Shown here in pieces: positions 44,279 through 53,330 of a stretch of DNA of 64,000 bases (within the stretch, counting starts at the first letter, position 1; every line of letters starts with the position of its first letter). A program made the translations under genes and the position numbers. A model generated the notes under the pieces. It did no database searches. It worked only from the letters and a program-made list of their open reading frames with translations, and had not been told where the DNA came from. This stretch comes from Korobacter sp963703075 (GTDB lineage Bacteria; Acidobacteriota; Terriglobia; Terriglobales; Acidobacteriaceae): assembly GCA_963703075.1 (NCBI GenBank), contig OY969786.1, positions 1,054,001 to 1,118,000 of the forward strand, given 5' to 3'.

Positions 44279-44890
44279 ATGCGAGTCAGAGCGGTCGGCG
44301 TCGCCAGCGTGGTCTTTCTTCTTTCCGGATACATGACGGCGGAAACCCCCGTGACAGTCGGCATTCCAATCTCGCAATTTAATTTTGTTTCAGCGTCGCA
44401 ACTGCATACGGACTGGTGCTGGGCAGCGTCGGTACAGATGGTGCTCAACTGGTACAACATTCCGGTTAGACAAACAGATGTCGTGAACCGGATCTACGGC
44501 AAGCCGGTGGATTGGGCTGCCAGCGAGAATGCGATCGCAGTCGCGCTGAGCGGAACGGCGTATGACCGGCGGGATCGAATGGTGCACCTGCATGCGGAGC
44601 GGCTGCATGGCACGCCGCCCGCGAATGTTTTGGTGCAGGAATTCAGCCAGCGACACCCGATGCTGGTTACTTTTCGTTCGACGAAGACCATGCTGCACGC
44701 GGTGGTGCTCACCAGTGGGCAATACGTCGAGACGGCGACCGGTCCGCAAATGACCGCGCTGACGTTTCGCGATCCCAATCCGAGCTTTCCCGACCGCCAT
44801 GCGGCGGCGACCTTTCGCGTGACCGGCGCGGAACTAAACCGCTTTCTTCGCGCGATCAGCAGCTACTACTTGTTATCCGTGCAGAACTGA
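44279..44890 (+). CDS. Secreted papain-like cysteine protease (C39/AvrRpt2-like)
   Basis: A 203-residue product from ATG 44279, preceded by GGGAA about seven bases upstream; a GTG 36 bases earlier is also open. Residues 1-22 form a signal peptide (VGVASVVFLLSGYMTAE). The catalytic-like pattern is DWCWAASVQMVLNWY (Cys near residue 42), MLHAVVLTSG (His) and FRDPNPS (Asp/Asn), the order of papain-like C39 and AvrRpt2-type proteases. An inhibitor prodomain is not evident. It is divergent from the exopolysaccharide operon and ends at its own terminator. The target is unknown. Confidence 0.82.
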   Translation: MRVRAVGVASVVFLLSGYMTAETPVTVGIPISQFNFVSASQLHTDWCWAASVQMVLNWYNIPVRQTDVVNRIYGKPVDWAASENAIAVALSGTAYDRRDRMVHLHAERLHGTPPANVLVQEFSQRHPMLVTFRSTKTMLHAVVLTSGQYVETATGPQMTALTFRDPNPSFPDRHAAATFRVTGAELNRFLRAISSYYLLSVQN

Positions 44891-44907
44891 AACTTGGAGA
44901 CAAATAG

Positions 44908-44934
44908 AAAGCCCCGCATTGTCGCGGGGCTTTT
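44908..44934 (+). terminator. Intrinsic terminator after the cysteine protease gene
   Basis: AAAGCCCCGC / GCGGGGCTTTT hairpin with a loop of six bases, 18 bases after the stop. The minus strand also ends in a T3 run, so it may serve the convergent His-rich gene as well. Confidence 0.88.
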
Positions 44935-44950
44935 CCATCCAGTCGTTGGA

Positions 44951-45085
44951 TTAGGCGTGATGATGATGATGGTGGTGAGCTCTGTGGTGACGCCGATGGT
45001 GATGAGTCTGGGCCGCTGCGGAGACGGGCATCAGCATGGTGATCGCAAACAGCGCCGCTCCAAAGGTTAACAACATCTTCTTCAC
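44951..45085 (-). CDS. Short secreted His-rich peptide
   Basis: A 44-residue product from GTG 45085, with AGGAG ending about nine bases upstream. Residues 1-26 are a signal peptide (KMLLTFGAALFAITMLMPVSAAAQ), and the mature part is 18 residues with HHHRRHH then seven consecutive His and a final Ala. Mature residues are two-thirds His, so binding of Ni, Cu, Zn or similar in the periplasm is likely. Too short for routine gene calling and therefore easy to miss. It is followed on its strand by a hairpin. No metal-transport gene is beside it. Confidence 0.6.
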   Translation of the reverse strand: MKKMLLTFGAALFAITMLMPVSAAAQTHHHRRHHRAHHHHHHHA

Positions 45086-45212
45086 TGGTCTCTCTCCTGA
45101 TCGAAACGCACGGTAGCCGCCGTACCGGTACCTCTTATTTACTGCTCAGCAGCTCCGAAATGCAATGAAAAGAATCACCGAAGTCAACCTAAGGTTTTGC
45201 CTCAGGATGAAT

Positions 45213-45965
45213 CTACTGCTGAGTACCCGGTTTAGGCTTGGTGGCCGCCGTTTTGCCGGTGGTTCCCTTGTGGGTAGGCGCTACCTTGGGCGCGGGCAAT
45301 CCTTCGAACGAAATCTTCACGATGCTGATGGGATCGAGCGGCTTATCGTCGCGGGGATCGCGAGGTTCACGGGCGATCTGCTGAACGAGGTTGACGTTGT
45401 CGCACTGGCCGAAGATGGTGTGTTTGCCGTTGAGGTGGGGCGTGGGAACCTCAGTGATGAAGAATTGCGACCCATTCGTATTGGGGCCGCTGTTGGCCAT
45501 GGCGAGGCGTCCGGGGCGATCGAAGCGCAGGTCGTCACGGAACTCGTCGGCGAACTTATAACCGGGATCGCCTTCGCCGGTACCTGCCGGATCGCCACCC
45601 TGGATCATGAAGTTGGGAATGACGCGATGGAAGATGGTCGCGGTGTAAAGCGGGACATGATGTTTCTTCAATCCCGTCACGGGATCGGTCCAGTCCTTGG
45701 TTCCCAGCGCGAGACCGATGAAGTTATCGACCGTGAGCGGAGTTTCGTCACGAAACAGGACGCAGCGAAAATTCCCCTGGGTGGTTTGAATGGTGGCGAT
45801 GGGATTCTCCGCCGTTCCAGGGGTGGTTGAAGCGTTGTCGGGCGTCACGTCCTTTGACTCGAGTTTGGCGGGAGGCGCCTTGGTTTCCGGCGCGGCGCCC
45901 GTTTCCTGGGAGAAAGCCGCGGTGGCGAGCAGGCCAAGGGCGAGAGTCATGTACAGCTTTCGCAT
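45213..45965 (-). CDS. Secreted cyclophilin-type peptidyl-prolyl isomerase
   Basis: A 250-residue product from ATG 45965 (AGGAG upstream). A signal peptide (MTLALGLLATAAFS) and Pro/Ala/Thr-rich linker precede the cyclophilin domain from about residue 60: TVDNFIGLALG, ATIFHRVIPNFMIQGGDPAGTGEGDPGYKFADEF (catalytic Arg), RLAMANSGPNTNGSQFFIT and HLNGKHTIFGQ. It accelerates proline isomerisation in the periplasm. The C-terminal tail is Lys/Thr-rich (GTTGKTAATKPKPG). It lies 22 bases after the dipeptidase gene on the same strand. Confidence 0.93.
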   Translation of the reverse strand: MRKLYMTLALGLLATAAFSQETGAAPETKAPPAKLESKDVTPDNASTTPGTAENPIATIQTTQGNFRCVLFRDETPLTVDNFIGLALGTKDWTDPVTGLKKHHVPLYTATIFHRVIPNFMIQGGDPAGTGEGDPGYKFADEFRDDLRFDRPGRLAMANSGPNTNGSQFFITEVPTPHLNGKHTIFGQCDNVNLVQQIAREPRDPRDDKPLDPISIVKISFEGLPAPKVAPTHKGTTGKTAATKPKPGTQQ

Positions 45966-45986
45966 CAATCGAACTCCTGTGGAGAA

Positions 45987-47264
45987 CTACTTCTGTTCCG
46001 GCGAGGTACCGGGTTTCACTTCGCGACGAATATCTTTGGGCGCCTGGGTCTGCATCTGAATAGCGGTCTTCTCGACCTCGGAAAACACACGCAGCAAGTT
46101 GCTTCCCAGCACCTTCCTGATCTGCTCCGCATTGTAACCGCGCTCGTAGAGGGCCTGCGTAATTTTCGGCAAGTCGGCAGCCGAGTCGATACCCTCGGGA
46201 GTACAGCTCACGCCATCGAAGTCGGACCCGAGGCCCACGTGGTCGATGCCGGCGATCTTGACCATGTGGTCGATGTGATCGATGAGCGCGCTCAACGGAG
46301 GCCGGGGAATCTTCGCCGTCAGCGCGGTTTCCGCATTCTGAATATCGGTTTCGGTGATCTTGGATCCCGGCTCCCGCGCGCGCTTCTTCAACTCGGGGAT
46401 GGTTTGATCTTCGGCTTCGAGTTTCTTTTCAGCCTGGTTGTAATCGTTACTGAGAAATCCGCAATTGAAGTTGACCATGGCGACGCCGCCATTGCGAGCC
46501 AAGGCGCGCAGCATATCGTCGGTCATGTTCCGGGGGACGTTGGTGAGGGCGCGCGACGAAGAGTGGGATGCGATGACCGGAGCCTGGCTGATGATCAGTG
46601 CCTGGAAGAAAGTTTTGTCGGCCACGTGGGAGATATCGACCATCATGCCGAGGCGGTTCATCTCGCGCACAACGTCTTTGCCAAAGTCGGTGAGTCCGGC
46701 GTGATGCTGGACGGAGGTGTCGTCGATGTCGCCAGAGGAGTCGGCCCAATTGTTGGTATTCGACCAGGTAAGGGTCATGTAGCGCACGCCGAGACGATAG
46801 TAGTCACGCAGCAAGCCTAGGTCGTCGTCGATGGCGTGGCCGCCCTCCAGGCCCATGAGAGCGGCGATTTTGTGCTCGCGGTGAGCGAGGTAGATATCGC
46901 GGACGCTGGTCGCTTGCAGCAGGTCCTTGGGATGGAGGCGAACCTGTTCGTCTACGGCGTCGATAAGCTGCAGCGCGCGCCGGGAATTGCAGGCTTTATT
47001 TTTGTCGGGCTCGACCCAGATGGAAAAGAACTCGGCGCCAAGATTGCCGGCGCGCGCCTTGGGAATATCGACGGCCGCGTGGGTGTTGCCGCCCAGGTCG
47101 AGTTTCTCATCGACCAGGAATTGCGGCGTATCGGCGTGGGTATCGACGATGATGGCGGATTGATGGATCGCCTTCCAACTCACAGGAGGCTTGGTAGTTT
47201 TTTTCGGCGCGGGTGTTTGTGCGAAGCAAAAACTGGAAAGGAGAAAGAAGACCGCAATTCGCAT
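45987..47264 (-). CDS. Secreted membrane dipeptidase (peptidase M19)
   Basis: A 425-residue zinc dipeptidase with a signal peptide (IAVFFLLSSFCFAQ). M19 motifs: IIVDTHADTPQ (HxD), LMGLEGGHAIDDD (bridging Glu), VDISHVADKTF and ASHSSSRAL (His), and DHVGLGSDFDGV (Asp). It cleaves dipeptides, possibly including D-residue-containing peptides from cell-wall turnover, and in soil bacteria usually serves peptide use. No other peptidase gene of the pathway is adjacent except the DUF5715 protein upstream. Confidence 0.93.
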   Translation of the reverse strand: MRIAVFFLLSSFCFAQTPAPKKTTKPPVSWKAIHQSAIIVDTHADTPQFLVDEKLDLGGNTHAAVDIPKARAGNLGAEFFSIWVEPDKNKACNSRRALQLIDAVDEQVRLHPKDLLQATSVRDIYLAHREHKIAALMGLEGGHAIDDDLGLLRDYYRLGVRYMTLTWSNTNNWADSSGDIDDTSVQHHAGLTDFGKDVVREMNRLGMMVDISHVADKTFFQALIISQAPVIASHSSSRALTNVPRNMTDDMLRALARNGGVAMVNFNCGFLSNDYNQAEKKLEAEDQTIPELKKRAREPGSKITETDIQNAETALTAKIPRPPLSALIDHIDHMVKIAGIDHVGLGSDFDGVSCTPEGIDSAADLPKITQALYERGYNAEQIRKVLGSNLLRVFSEVEKTAIQMQTQAPKDIRREVKPGTSPEQK

Positions 47265-47330
47265 GCGTGCTATTAAAACATGGGAGCGGGTGGATTCCGT
47301 GAGGGAAGGACGTTAAGCGCCGGGCTCGTG

Positions 47331-47362
47331 CAAAACAAAACGGCGGGATCGCTCCCGCCGTT
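47331..47362 (-). terminator. Intrinsic terminator for the DUF5715 gene
   Basis: AACGGCGGGA / TCCCGCCGTT stem (47339-47362) with a T-rich tract on the minus strand (complement of AAAACAAAA, 47332-47340), 20 bases past the stop of the gene at 47382. Confidence 0.85.
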
Positions 47363-47381
47363 CGATATCGTTCCAAAATCC

Positions 47382-48089
47382 TTACGGGGTGCCCGAGGCA
47401 ACGGCCGGCTGCTCGCGCCACTTGTCATAGTCCTGGTAGACCATGATATGGAAGCAGAAGTGGCGGCGTTCTTCTTCCGGTTCGATCAATCCCAAGGCCT
47501 TGAGATTGGCGAAGTAGTTTTCCAGCCACTGGTGCTGCGGCTTGCTCAAACCGCCGCGCTGCAGATCGATGGTGGTTCCGGCGAGGTGAGAAGAGATAAT
47601 GTCACCTGATTCCGGGGCCGCATTGCGGTTATGGCGGCGCAGGCGTCGCTGCACCTGGACGGTGCGCACGGCGGAATTCAACTGCAGGGCTACGCCAAAC
47701 TCTTCGTAATACTCCTTGGCAACATCTTCGACAAAATCGACGGTCCAGGGACGCGCATAGGCGCGGTCGGTGGGCAGTCCCTTCGCAATGTGCAGGTGAT
47801 CGGATTCTTCAAACGGGGCGAGGCTGCCGTCCGCTTTCAGTTCCTCAAGTTCCGCATCGTTCTTGATCGGCGGCAGGTTCATCGACGCCATTTGCTCGTT
47901 CTGCACCAGCATCGATTCATGAGAGGGACGGAAAAGCGGGTTCCACAGGGCGTTCTTGATTCGTGCGCGCACCCGGCGCAGCCGCGAAGTTTTGACGTGC
48001 GTTTTATGCGTGGTGACGGCAAAGGCCTGTGAGCCGAGCGTCAGCACGATGCTAAGAATAAAGAACAGTTGGACCCGGCGAAAAGACAT
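47382..48089 (-). CDS. Secreted DUF5715 protein, M15-peptidase-like
   Basis: A 235-residue product from ATG 48089, chosen because it gives a signal peptide (VQLFFILSIVLTLGSQAFA); an in-frame ATG 60 bases upstream gives 255 residues. The C-terminal half contains LNSAVRTVQVQRRLRR, SSHLAGTTIDLQRGG (His and Asp zinc ligands spaced as in YcbK/M15 D,D-peptidases) and RHFCFHIMVYQDYD (third His). A zinc-dependent murein peptidase role is therefore plausible. The N-terminal region is basic (RLRRVRARIKNALWNPLFRPS). Envelope protein; own terminator. Confidence 0.75.
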   Translation of the reverse strand: MSFRRVQLFFILSIVLTLGSQAFAVTTHKTHVKTSRLRRVRARIKNALWNPLFRPSHESMLVQNEQMASMNLPPIKNDAELEELKADGSLAPFEESDHLHIAKGLPTDRAYARPWTVDFVEDVAKEYYEEFGVALQLNSAVRTVQVQRRLRRHNRNAAPESGDIISSHLAGTTIDLQRGGLSKPQHQWLENYFANLKALGLIEPEEERRHFCFHIMVYQDYDKWREQPAVASGTP

Positions 48090-48504
48090 TCGACGAAGTG
48101 ACTCCAGGGTGAAATCTTTGCCGCGCAGCCCGTTTAACGCCTGAATCATACGATGCTTATATGGTGCACGGCTCTGACCATCGGTGCACTCCCGAATGCC
48201 CATTCGGTCAGCACCGAGTGGCTCGATGGTTGTGTCAGGATACCAAGGCAAGTGACGGAAGTGGTGGAAAATCCAGTGACTTACCTCGCGTACGGCGATT
48301 CGGGTGAGGGTGAAACCGTGTCGTCAGGCATTTAAGCCACCGCCGGTAACGGAGGACGGAAGAAGCCGTTCCCAAAAAAACAAAAATTTACGTAAACCTT
48401 GGGAACGCGGCCGAGCGGCTGCATGCGTTGTTGCAGAAGGTGGTGGCAGCGAATTGCATCTGGGCGGAAATTACGGTCGCGTTTTCGCGTGCAATAATCG
48501 CAAA

Positions 48505-49431
48505 ATGAAGCGAAAAGTATCGTTCGTAACACTTTTATTGGGTCTCTTCCTCCCCTGTTTTGCGCAAAACACTTCTACCGATGCGACCAAGCACATTAAG
48601 ACGGTTTGGGTCATCGTCATGGAGAATGAGAACTGGTCGGTCATCAAAGGCAGCCGGTTCGCGCCCTATATCAATGAGACATTACTGCCGCAGGCATCGC
48701 ATGCTGAGCAGTACTACAACCCTCCCAACATTCACCCCAGCCTGCCGAATTATCTTTGGATGGAGGCGGGCACGAATTTCGGGATTGCAGACGATCGGCC
48801 CCCGCTGGCGGACGGGCAATCCACGAGCAAGCACCTCGTAACCCTCTTGAAGAACTCGCCCGATCACCTCGACTGGCGCGCGTACCAGGAAAACATTTCC
48901 GGTAAAGAATGCCCGCTTTCCACGGTTTATCCGTACGCGGTGAAGCACAATCCCTTTGTGTATTTCGACGATGTAACTAACCGCAAGAGCCGGTCGTCGA
49001 GCTACTGCATTCAGCATGTTCGTCCTTTCGAGGAACTCGCGAGGGACCTCGAAGCGAATACCGTGGCGAACTACAATTTCCTGACCCCGAACATCTGCAA
49101 TGACATGCATGACAGCTGCAGTCCGCTCAGCAACAAGATTGCGCAGGGAGATGCGTGGCTCGCGAAGAACGTGCCGGCGATCCTCGCTTCCAAGGCCTAC
49201 CAGGACGGAGGAGCGATCTTCATTACCTGGGACGAGGCGGATATCGCGGATGGACCCATCGGAATGATCGTCCTGTCTCCTTTTGCGAAAGGGAACGGCT
49301 ACGCCAACGCGATCCATTACAACCATGGCGCGCTGCTTCGCACCCTCGAAGATATTTTTGGATTAACGCCTTATCTCGGGAATGCCGCGAGCCAACCGAA
49401 CCTGTCGGACTTATTCAAGAACTTCCCCTGA
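48505..49431 (+). CDS. Secreted phosphoesterase-family protein (AcpA/phospholipase C type)
   Basis: A 308-residue product from ATG 48505, with a signal peptide (SFVTLLLGLFLPCFAQ); the upstream open frame to 48304 lacks coding character. Family motifs are TVWVIVMENENWSVI (metal Asn/Glu), HPSLPNYLWMEAG (Thr/Ser-like nucleophile region), TPNICNDMHDSCSPLS, and AIFITWDEAD followed by the HYNHGALLRTLED ending. The alkaline-phosphatase-like fold catalyses hydrolysis of phosphate esters or phospholipids. Four Cys (KECP, YCIQ, NICND, DSCSP) may pair in the periplasm. Confidence 0.85.
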   Translation: MKRKVSFVTLLLGLFLPCFAQNTSTDATKHIKTVWVIVMENENWSVIKGSRFAPYINETLLPQASHAEQYYNPPNIHPSLPNYLWMEAGTNFGIADDRPPLADGQSTSKHLVTLLKNSPDHLDWRAYQENISGKECPLSTVYPYAVKHNPFVYFDDVTNRKSRSSSYCIQHVRPFEELARDLEANTVANYNFLTPNICNDMHDSCSPLSNKIAQGDAWLAKNVPAILASKAYQDGGAIFITWDEADIADGPIGMIVLSPFAKGNGYANAIHYNHGALLRTLEDIFGLTPYLGNAASQPNLSDLFKNFP

Positions 49432-49522
49432 TCAGGATCCGATGCGCCGGCGAGTGATGTATTGTGTTCGGCTTCTCGTGGCCGTGGATTGCTGACCTAA
49501 GTTATCTCAAGAATGTCAATCG

Positions 49523-49562
49523 AAAGGCGCAAGCCATCCGTCAAGGCTTGCGCCTTTCTCTG
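49523..49562 (+). terminator. Strong intrinsic terminator
   Basis: A 13-bp perfect stem AAAGGCGCAAGCC / GGCTTGCGCCTTT (49523-49535 with 49545-49557), loop of nine bases, then TCTCTGTTT. It lies 92 bases after the phosphoesterase gene and before the hybrid kinase. Confidence 0.85.
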
Positions 49563-49706
49563 TTTCCAAGGGCATCGGTCTACCCCAAAAGAGGGTGCCT
49601 CTGAACGTAATGCTCACACGTAATGCCCCCTTTAGGGAATATCGCACTACGAGCGTTGTCACCGATGATTGTGATACGAACTCGTGAAGCAATCTGAAGG
49701 AGTCCA

Positions 49707-52055
49707 ATGGGGAACGATCCTGTGCAGTCGAATGGGGACCTTGTCGAAAGGAGCCAAGCTCTGGAGGCATTCGGGGGGAGCGAAGTGCAATTTCGGGCCT
49801 TAGTGGAGGCCTTGCCGGACGCGATCATGGTTCACATCAACGGAAAGATTATCTTTGCCAACCCCTTCTGCGTGCGATTGCTGGGCATGGAGAGCGCAGA
49901 TTCTCTGGTGGGGAAAGACATCTTCCAATTCATCGACCAGGCCTACCGGGAGGCCATTCGAAAACGCATCGAGAGCTGTTATGCGGACAATACGGCGTCC
50001 CATCCAACGGAATCCGTCATGACGGCGAGGGATGGCTCTTCGATCGATGTTGAGGCAGTCGCGATTCCGATTACATGGAACGGCTCGCCTGCCATCGAGG
50101 TGGTGCTGCGAGACATTCGCAAAAGGAAACAGGCTGAGCGTGCGGCCGACGATTGGCGCAGACGCTTCGAACTCGCCCAGAAAGCCGGTCTGCGCATTGG
50201 GTTGTGGGACTGGGATGTGAGCGCGAATACGGTCGCCTGGTCGGACGAGACATACCGCCAGTTCGGATTCACACGAGAAACGTTTTCTGGGAATGTAGAA
50301 GAGGCGGTCAAACGAATCCATCCGGAGGACCAGGCCCGCGTTGGGGCATCGATTCAAGAAGTAGTGTTGGGAGATGGGGAGTACGCCGCCTGCTACCGAG
50401 TCGTTCACCCAAGTGGCAAGGTGTGCTGGATCGATGCGCGTGGCGTCGTCGTGCGCAACGGCTCCACGCACATGATGGGGGTGGGGCTGGATATTACCCA
50501 CCTCAAGCAAAGCGAAGATATGTTGCGACGGTCGGAGGAGAAGTATCGCGGGCTGTTTGAAAACGCAATCCACGGTATCTTTCGCGCCGATTTCGAAGGA
50601 AGGCTCCTGGAGGTAAATTCAGCGCTCGTCACCATGCTGGGTTACAGCAGCAAGGAAGAACTGCTGAAGCAGAACTTAAGTCGCGACGTGTATGAAAACG
50701 TGTCGGTTCGAGATGCCATTCTGGTATCCGCCGCGGGGAACGATCGAACCGTAGGCGCGGAAGTGAACTGGAGGCGTAAAGACGGCAAGACGATCCCAGT
50801 GCGTCTGAGCGGGAGGGTCGTGCATTCCGACGACGAATCTCCGATCCTCTATGAGGTCATTGCGGAGGACATAAGCGGACGCAGAAGTCTTGAAGCGCAA
50901 CTTCTGCAATCCCAGAAAATGGAGGCCATCGGGCAGCTTGCCGGAGGCATTTCGCACGATTTCAACAATCTCTTGAGCGTGATCCTGGGGAATGCCGAGC
51001 TGTTGATGGAAACCAATCCCTCGAAGGCCCAACGGCATCATGCTGATGCGATCAGGCAAGCAGCGGGACGGGCCGCCGAATTAACCCGCCAACTGCTTGC
51101 CTTCAGCCGGAAGCAGGTCCTTTTTCCAACCCTGCTGGACTTGAATGAAGTTGTGCGGGACATGGCAAAGATTTTGAAAAGGCTGATCGGCGAGGATGTG
51201 TGCGTTCAGCTGGACCTGAGATCGGAAATCGGATCGGTTCGAACTGACCGGGGACAAATCGAACAGATCCTCATGAACCTGGCCACCAACGCCCGTGGGG
51301 CCATGCCCAACGGTGGAACCTTGACGATTCGAACGGAAAACTGCGAGATAACCCCGAAGGAAGTCACCAATTATCCCGGCGCAAAGGTTGGGGAGTACGT
51401 CCGTCTCTCGGTCAGCGATAACGGGGTGGGCATGAGCGAAGAGGTACGGTCTAGAGTTTTTGAGCCCTTCTTTACGACCAAAGCGCCCGGGAGCGGAACG
51501 GGTTTGGGTTTGGCGACCGTGTATGGCTCGGTGAAACAAAGCGGTGGATACGTGTGGGTTTCGAGCAGCCCGGGTCAAGGAGCGACGTTCGCTCTGTATT
51601 TTCCGCGGGTGCAGCAGAAGGCGCCCCGAAAGATCAAAGTCGCGGAGAACCATTCGCCGGACGCGCGCGCGAACGAGACAATTTTATTGGTGGAAGACGA
51701 ACTCGCTTTGCAGGAAGTAACCAGCGAGCTCTTGGAAGCGAGCGGTTACACCGTTTTGCGATCTGGTCGGGCAGACGAGGCGATTCGTGCAGCCAGCGCC
51801 TACCAGGGCCAGATTGCCCTCATCATCAGCGACGTGGTTTTACCCGATGAGCCAGGTCCGAAGGCGGTAGAAAAACTGCACGCGCTGCATCCGGAAGCCA
51901 AGGTGCTGTACATCTCAGGATATGCGGAGATGCCGGTGGCGCAGCAACTGGCTGCGCATAGGGAAATGTTCCTGCAGAAACCGTTCTCGCGGGCTACTCT
52001 GCTGGGAAAAGTCGACAGCATCCTGCACAATCAACCGGCGACGGTTTCGCGTTAG
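49707..52055 (+). CDS. Cytoplasmic multi-PAS hybrid histidine kinase with receiver domain
   Basis: A 782-residue protein with no transmembrane segment. Three PAS domains: about 28-140 (FRALVEALPDAIMVHINGKI), 150-270 (GLWDWDVSANTVAWSDETYRQFGF) and 275-395 (KYRGLFENAIHGIFRADFEG), each closed by a PAC-like DIxxRK/DISGRR segment. Then the phosphoacceptor helix GQLAGGISHDFNNLLSV, N box (ATNARGAM), DNGVGM, GSGTGLGLATVYG, and a receiver with ILLVEDE, Asp in LIISDVVLPDEPG and Lys in FLQKPFSR. Same HDFNN/CckA-like architecture as the kinase at 5643. Convergent with a LuxR-type HTH protein that could be an output gene but has no receiver. Confidence 0.9.
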   Translation: MGNDPVQSNGDLVERSQALEAFGGSEVQFRALVEALPDAIMVHINGKIIFANPFCVRLLGMESADSLVGKDIFQFIDQAYREAIRKRIESCYADNTASHPTESVMTARDGSSIDVEAVAIPITWNGSPAIEVVLRDIRKRKQAERAADDWRRRFELAQKAGLRIGLWDWDVSANTVAWSDETYRQFGFTRETFSGNVEEAVKRIHPEDQARVGASIQEVVLGDGEYAACYRVVHPSGKVCWIDARGVVVRNGSTHMMGVGLDITHLKQSEDMLRRSEEKYRGLFENAIHGIFRADFEGRLLEVNSALVTMLGYSSKEELLKQNLSRDVYENVSVRDAILVSAAGNDRTVGAEVNWRRKDGKTIPVRLSGRVVHSDDESPILYEVIAEDISGRRSLEAQLLQSQKMEAIGQLAGGISHDFNNLLSVILGNAELLMETNPSKAQRHHADAIRQAAGRAAELTRQLLAFSRKQVLFPTLLDLNEVVRDMAKILKRLIGEDVCVQLDLRSEIGSVRTDRGQIEQILMNLATNARGAMPNGGTLTIRTENCEITPKEVTNYPGAKVGEYVRLSVSDNGVGMSEEVRSRVFEPFFTTKAPGSGTGLGLATVYGSVKQSGGYVWVSSSPGQGATFALYFPRVQQKAPRKIKVAENHSPDARANETILLVEDELALQEVTSELLEASGYTVLRSGRADEAIRAASAYQGQIALIISDVVLPDEPGPKAVEKLHALHPEAKVLYISGYAEMPVAQQLAAHREMFLQKPFSRATLLGKVDSILHNQPATVSR

Positions 52056-52110
52056 CGTAGTGGGTCACTCGGGAACTCGTGAGATGCTTCGCTTCTCAGA
52101 CGTGCCGCAT

Positions 52111-52581
52111 TCATGGCAACAGCAGGGCATTCACGAGTTTTCGCTGGCGCCAGCGACGCACGCGGGATACCAGCATGGTTGGGCTGTTACGCAGGCTCCA
52201 GATTTCATACGCTTTCGGCGAAGCGTACAGAACCAATTCCGCCCGGGTACGGCACTTGAGACGGCGCACAAGGTAGCCGACGCAACCGTAGACAGTATTT
52301 TCCGAGAGGCTTAGTTTGACGGCGATATCGTGATCGCTGAGACCCAAAGCAGCCAGTCGGTAAACGGGGACGGCTACGCCCATCTTTTCCCAGTGCGAGC
52401 GCCGGTCTGGCCGGCCCGCGATTGGACGACCGCTCGCAGTGCGCTTTTCTTTGGGTGTGCCGCCGAAGCCGGACTTGAGGGCAGAGGCCAGGCCGCCAAT
52501 CCGATCCAATGTACCCTGCAGCAAGCGAAGCACGGGCGCGGCGAAAAGACCGTAGAGGAGCGTTCTAATTGGATTGTCCAC
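52111..52581 (-). CDS. LuxR-type HTH DNA-binding protein
   Basis: A 156-residue product from GTG 52581. The C-terminal half has the LuxR/NarL helix-turn-helix LAALGLSDHDIAVKLSLSENTVYGCVGYLVRRLKCRTRAELVLYA, with the usual Glu/Thr/Val pattern. The N-terminal half (IRTLLYGLFAAPVLRLLQGTLDRIGG) is helical but has no receiver or ligand-binding domain. It is therefore a stand-alone regulator, perhaps acting with another sensor. It ends 55 bases from the hybrid kinase stop. Confidence 0.82.
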   Translation of the reverse strand: MDNPIRTLLYGLFAAPVLRLLQGTLDRIGGLASALKSGFGGTPKEKRTASGRPIAGRPDRRSHWEKMGVAVPVYRLAALGLSDHDIAVKLSLSENTVYGCVGYLVRRLKCRTRAELVLYASPKAYEIWSLRNSPTMLVSRVRRWRQRKLVNALLLP

Positions 52582-52683
52582 ACCGAACCTTGCCCGCGAA
52601 GCGGGAATCTAGATCAAGCAAGTATCGGTTATCGAGCACCCGAATACTGGTCAGAATTGACCACTTCTAAACCATGCAGAAGT

Positions 52684-52944
52684 TCATCCGGTGAAGGGAT
52701 CGACGACCGCAGGACTTGGTTCCAGGCCACGAAAAGCTAAGTCCCACAGGGCGGGAAAGAAGTCACGTACGGGCAGTGTCTTTGTGTCCTGGTGATTGCC
52801 GCAGGAGATGCACACCCCGCGGATGTGGCGGATGTCGATTTCCTTGGTGATATCGGTTTCGCGGATGCCGAGCGATGCGGCGACGACGGGCCCTTTGCAC
52901 TTCTCGCAGGGATAAGCGCAGAGGTGAAGATATTGTTTTCGCAT
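52684..52944 (-). CDS. Small zinc-ribbon protein
   Basis: An 86-residue product from ATG 52944 (MRKQYLHLCAYPCEKCKGP). Two CxxC pairs (PCEKCKG and VCISCGN) give a zinc ribbon; the C-terminal part contains LPVRDFFPALWDLAF. The frame is open 13 codons upstream, but the MRKQYLHL start is the conserved one in similar acidobacterial proteins as I remember them. Function unknown; nucleic-acid or protein binding are both possible. Confidence 0.65.
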   Translation of the reverse strand: MRKQYLHLCAYPCEKCKGPVVAASLGIRETDITKEIDIRHIRGVCISCGNHQDTKTLPVRDFFPALWDLAFRGLEPSPAVVDPFTG

Positions 52945-53104
52945 GAGGAAGCCTGTTCTTTCCGCAAGATTTTTTCTGATCAATGTTGACCATTCCCGGC
53001 AAAAAATAGAAATGCACGTGAGCCAGATTGATCAGACCCTTCTATGCGGCCGTTGCTACACTCGTTAACAAGGCGAAGCTTTGATCGCGCGTGGAGGCCC
53101 TGAA

Positions 53105-53305
53105 GTGACAAATCTTAAATTGCAAGCCGCACTGGATGAACTGGAGCGCCTGCGCGACACAGTCAAAGAATTCAAGGCGCGCAATCCGGACGTCCCCAAT
53201 CCCGACAGTGATGTGGGCCGAGCGGTGGATTCGCTTTCATCCTTTATCAGCGAAATGCACAAACTCGATATTGGCAAGCTACTGAATCTGAAGACTAAGA
53301 ATTAA
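53105..53305 (+). CDS. Small hypothetical helical protein
   Basis: A 66-residue product from GTG 53105, chosen because GGAGG lies at 53093-53097 with correct spacing. The sequence TNLKLQAALDELERLRDTVKEFK is a likely coiled coil; the rest is charged, with a second helix around VGRAVDSLSSFISEMHKLDIG. No family recognised. It is convergent with the Crp/Fnr gene. Confidence 0.55.
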   Translation: MTNLKLQAALDELERLRDTVKEFKARNPDVPNPDSDVGRAVDSLSSFISEMHKLDIGKLLNLKTKN

Positions 53306-53330
53306 ACGCGGCGAAGAGCGGAGAAACTCC

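Noticed and set aside
52560..52610. CCCGC/GCGGG hairpin before the LuxR-type gene
   Set aside because: Five-base stem without a T-run; too weak to call a terminator or operator.
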